6,778 bases of DNA, taken from assembly GCA_028715095.1 (NCBI GenBank), contig JAQUSM010000059.1, positions 1-6,778 of the forward strand, written 5' to 3'. Position 1 is the stretch's first letter; every line of letters starts with the position of its first letter. Source of the DNA: Candidatus Omnitrophota bacterium (GTDB lineage Bacteria > Omnitrophota > Gorgyraeia > Gygaellales > Profunditerraquicolaceae). Below the pieces are notes generated by a model that was not told where the DNA came from, did not search any database, and saw only the letters and a program-made list of their open reading frames with translations. The translations under genes were made by a program, and so were the position numbers. Shown piece after piece: positions 5,600-6,778 of the stretch.

Positions 5600-6778
5600 A
5601 TGCTTCCTGATGCTATTGTAAAAAAACTAAAAGAGGAAAGAGTGCGTTCGTTGTTCAGCCAAAGCTGGTCAATGAGCTGGCCGATGACATTGATTATGTT
5701 TTTTCTTTTCTTAATCGGCCTGGCGGATGTTTACGTTGCCGGAAGAATCGGTAAGGAGATCCAGGCTTCTTATGGCCTGGCTTCGCAGATTTATTTTATC
5801 TTAAGCATCATTGTTTTTGCTTTGACTGTCGGTTCTGTGTCTTTGGTCTCGCAGCTTTATACTTCAGACAGAAAAGAGGATTTTATCGCTGCGGTTGATT
5901 CTTCCATCGCTGTTTCCCTGGCGGCGGGAGTTATTTTTACGATAATCGGGATTTTATTTTCGCGCAACATTATAGACGCATTGGCTGTACCTGTAGAGCT
6001 TAAAGGATACGCCGTTACCCTCTTACGCATATATTCGGCGGGCCTGGTTTTTTCATATTTTTTAATCAGCTCAAACGGCATCCTGCGGGCCAGCGGCATG
6101 ATCCGCAGTTCGCTTTTCACTATGGCTGTAGTATGCCTGTTGAATGCAGTACTTAATTTCTATCTTGCTTTTCATACCCCGCTTGGATTCCGGGGGATTG
6201 CCGTGGCAACGGTATTTAGCTCTTTAGTGGGCTGTCTTATGAATTTATTCTTTATGCGCCGTAAAATTACCGGGTTGTTCAGGTTTTCCGTTCCGGCAGT
6301 TAAGGCAATGATGCTGATTGGCTGGCCGGCAGGGCTGCTGCAAATCTTATGGCAGTTTGGCGCAATAGTCCTTTTCCTGATCCTGGCGGCTCTGCCGCAA
6401 CACAATATAGAGATTATGGCTGCTTTTACCAATGGCTTGAAGATAGAATCCGCGATTTTTCTTCCCGCTTTTGCTTTTAATATGGCAAATGCGGTTGTGG
6501 TAGGGAATTTACTGGGCAAGAAAAAAGATGGCGATGCTTTTTTAATCGGTATAGTTACCGCCGCTTTTGGCGTGATCGTAGTATTCTTATTGACTGTTTT
6601 AGTAATGGCAAATGCGCATTTTATAGCATCTCTGCTTTCGCCTAATGAAACCGTGGTTAAAGAATGCATGCGTTATATCTATATCGCGCTGCTTTCTGAA
6701 CCAGTGATGGCCTGGGGGGGGATTCTTGCGGGAGCCTTAAACGGCGCCGGAGATACCAGGGGGGGGATGTGGATCGTG
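5600..6778 (+). CDS. MATE-family efflux transporter (3' partial)
   Basis: The reading frame runs open from the ATG at 5600 to the window edge, 393 codons without a stop. The product is a MATE-family (MOP superfamily) transporter, which uses a Na+ or H+ gradient to export cationic drugs or metabolites across the inner membrane. About ten hydrophobic segments are visible, for example near 28-45, 60-83, 100-120, 139-160, 170-192, 238-264 and 313-337. Family signs are the first-helix segment GLADVYVAGRIG (40-51, Asp43), SNGILRASGMIR (158-169) in the N-terminal lobe and its counterpart GALNGAGDTR (378-387) in the C-terminal lobe. MATE proteins are usually about 450 residues, so roughly the last 60 are outside. 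It begins one base after the DUF2156 stop with no clear ribosome binding site; a GTG at 5642 (residue 15), preceded by GAGG, is an alternative start that keeps every helix. Substrate unknown; a lipid or glycan flippase of the same superfamily is less likely. Confidence 0.92.
   Translation, partial: MLPDAIVKKLKEERVRSLFSQSWSMSWPMTLIMFFLFLIGLADVYVAGRIGKEIQASYGLASQIYFILSIIVFALTVGSVSLVSQLYTSDRKEDFIAAVDSSIAVSLAAGVIFTIIGILFSRNIIDALAVPVELKGYAVTLLRIYSAGLVFSYFLISSNGILRASGMIRSSLFTMAVVCLLNAVLNFYLAFHTPLGFRGIAVATVFSSLVGCLMNLFFMRRKITGLFRFSVPAVKAMMLIGWPAGLLQILWQFGAIVLFLILAALPQHNIEIMAAFTNGLKIESAIFLPAFAFNMANAVVVGNLLGKKKDGDAFLIGIVTAAFGVIVVFLLTVLVMANAHFIASLLSPNETVVKECMRYIYIALLSEPVMAWGGILAGALNGAGDTRGGMWIV
5633..5636 (+). 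promoter_or_regulatory. Possible ribosome binding site for an internal GTG start of the MATE gene
   Basis: GAGG lies five bases before the in-frame GTG at 5642. The ATG at 5600 has no such signal and would depend on coupling to the preceding stop two bases upstream, so either start may be the real one. Confidence 0.4.

Larger units (their letters stand above)
2..6778 (+). other. Probable single operon of six genes, open at both ends
   Basis: Six co-directional genes are separated by 11, 4, 12, -4 and 1 bases, too little for a promoter or a stem-loop terminator between any pair. The natural reading is one transcript: RND permease, LolA-like carrier, outer-membrane barrel, DUF2892, DUF2156, MATE. 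Internal promoters inside coding sequence cannot be excluded. Both the promoter and the terminator must lie outside the window. Confidence 0.75.

Noticed and set aside
6172..6669. Opposite-strand open frame of 165 codons near the right edge
   Set aside because: It is antisense to the MATE gene, whose helices and GALNGAGDTR motif fix the true frame; the antisense product is a low-complexity, Lys/Thr/Ile-rich mirror of membrane helices.

Overview
The window is gene-dense. All six genes lie on the + strand and are packed head to tail: the gaps are 11, 4 and 12 bases, then a 4-base overlap, then 1 base. No terminator, promoter-sized gap or opposite-strand gene is visible, so the stretch reads as one operon, or the middle of one, that continues past both edges. 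No RNA gene, mobile element, CRISPR array or attachment site was found.

The first three genes span a two-membrane envelope. They are an RND/MMPL-type inner-membrane permease (5' end outside the window), a secreted periplasmic protein of the LolA-like 'outer membrane lipoprotein-sorting' family, and a secreted outer-membrane beta-barrel protein started by TTG. The simplest reading is a transport line in which the permease uses the proton gradient to move a hydrophobic cargo, the LolA-like protein carries it across the periplasm, and the barrel is the outer-membrane station. The cargo cannot be read from the sequence.

The last three genes are a 59-residue DUF2892 (YgaP-like) membrane protein, a DUF2156 protein with a GNAT-like fold related to the catalytic domain of phosphatidylglycerol lysyltransferase, and a MATE-family multidrug/Na+ antiporter-type protein cut by the right edge. 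The small DUF2892 gene overlaps the DUF2156 gene by ATGA, and the MATE gene starts one base after the DUF2156 stop. Why these genes sit with the envelope module is not known.

The organism is a Gram-negative (diderm) bacterium: there is an outer-membrane barrel with a C-terminal phenylalanine and two periplasmic signal peptides. G+C looks moderate (mid-40s by eye). The gene set and style resemble uncultivated diderm lineages such as Omnitrophota or deep deltaproteobacteria-like groups, but this is a tentative impression; there is no marker gene here to settle it.
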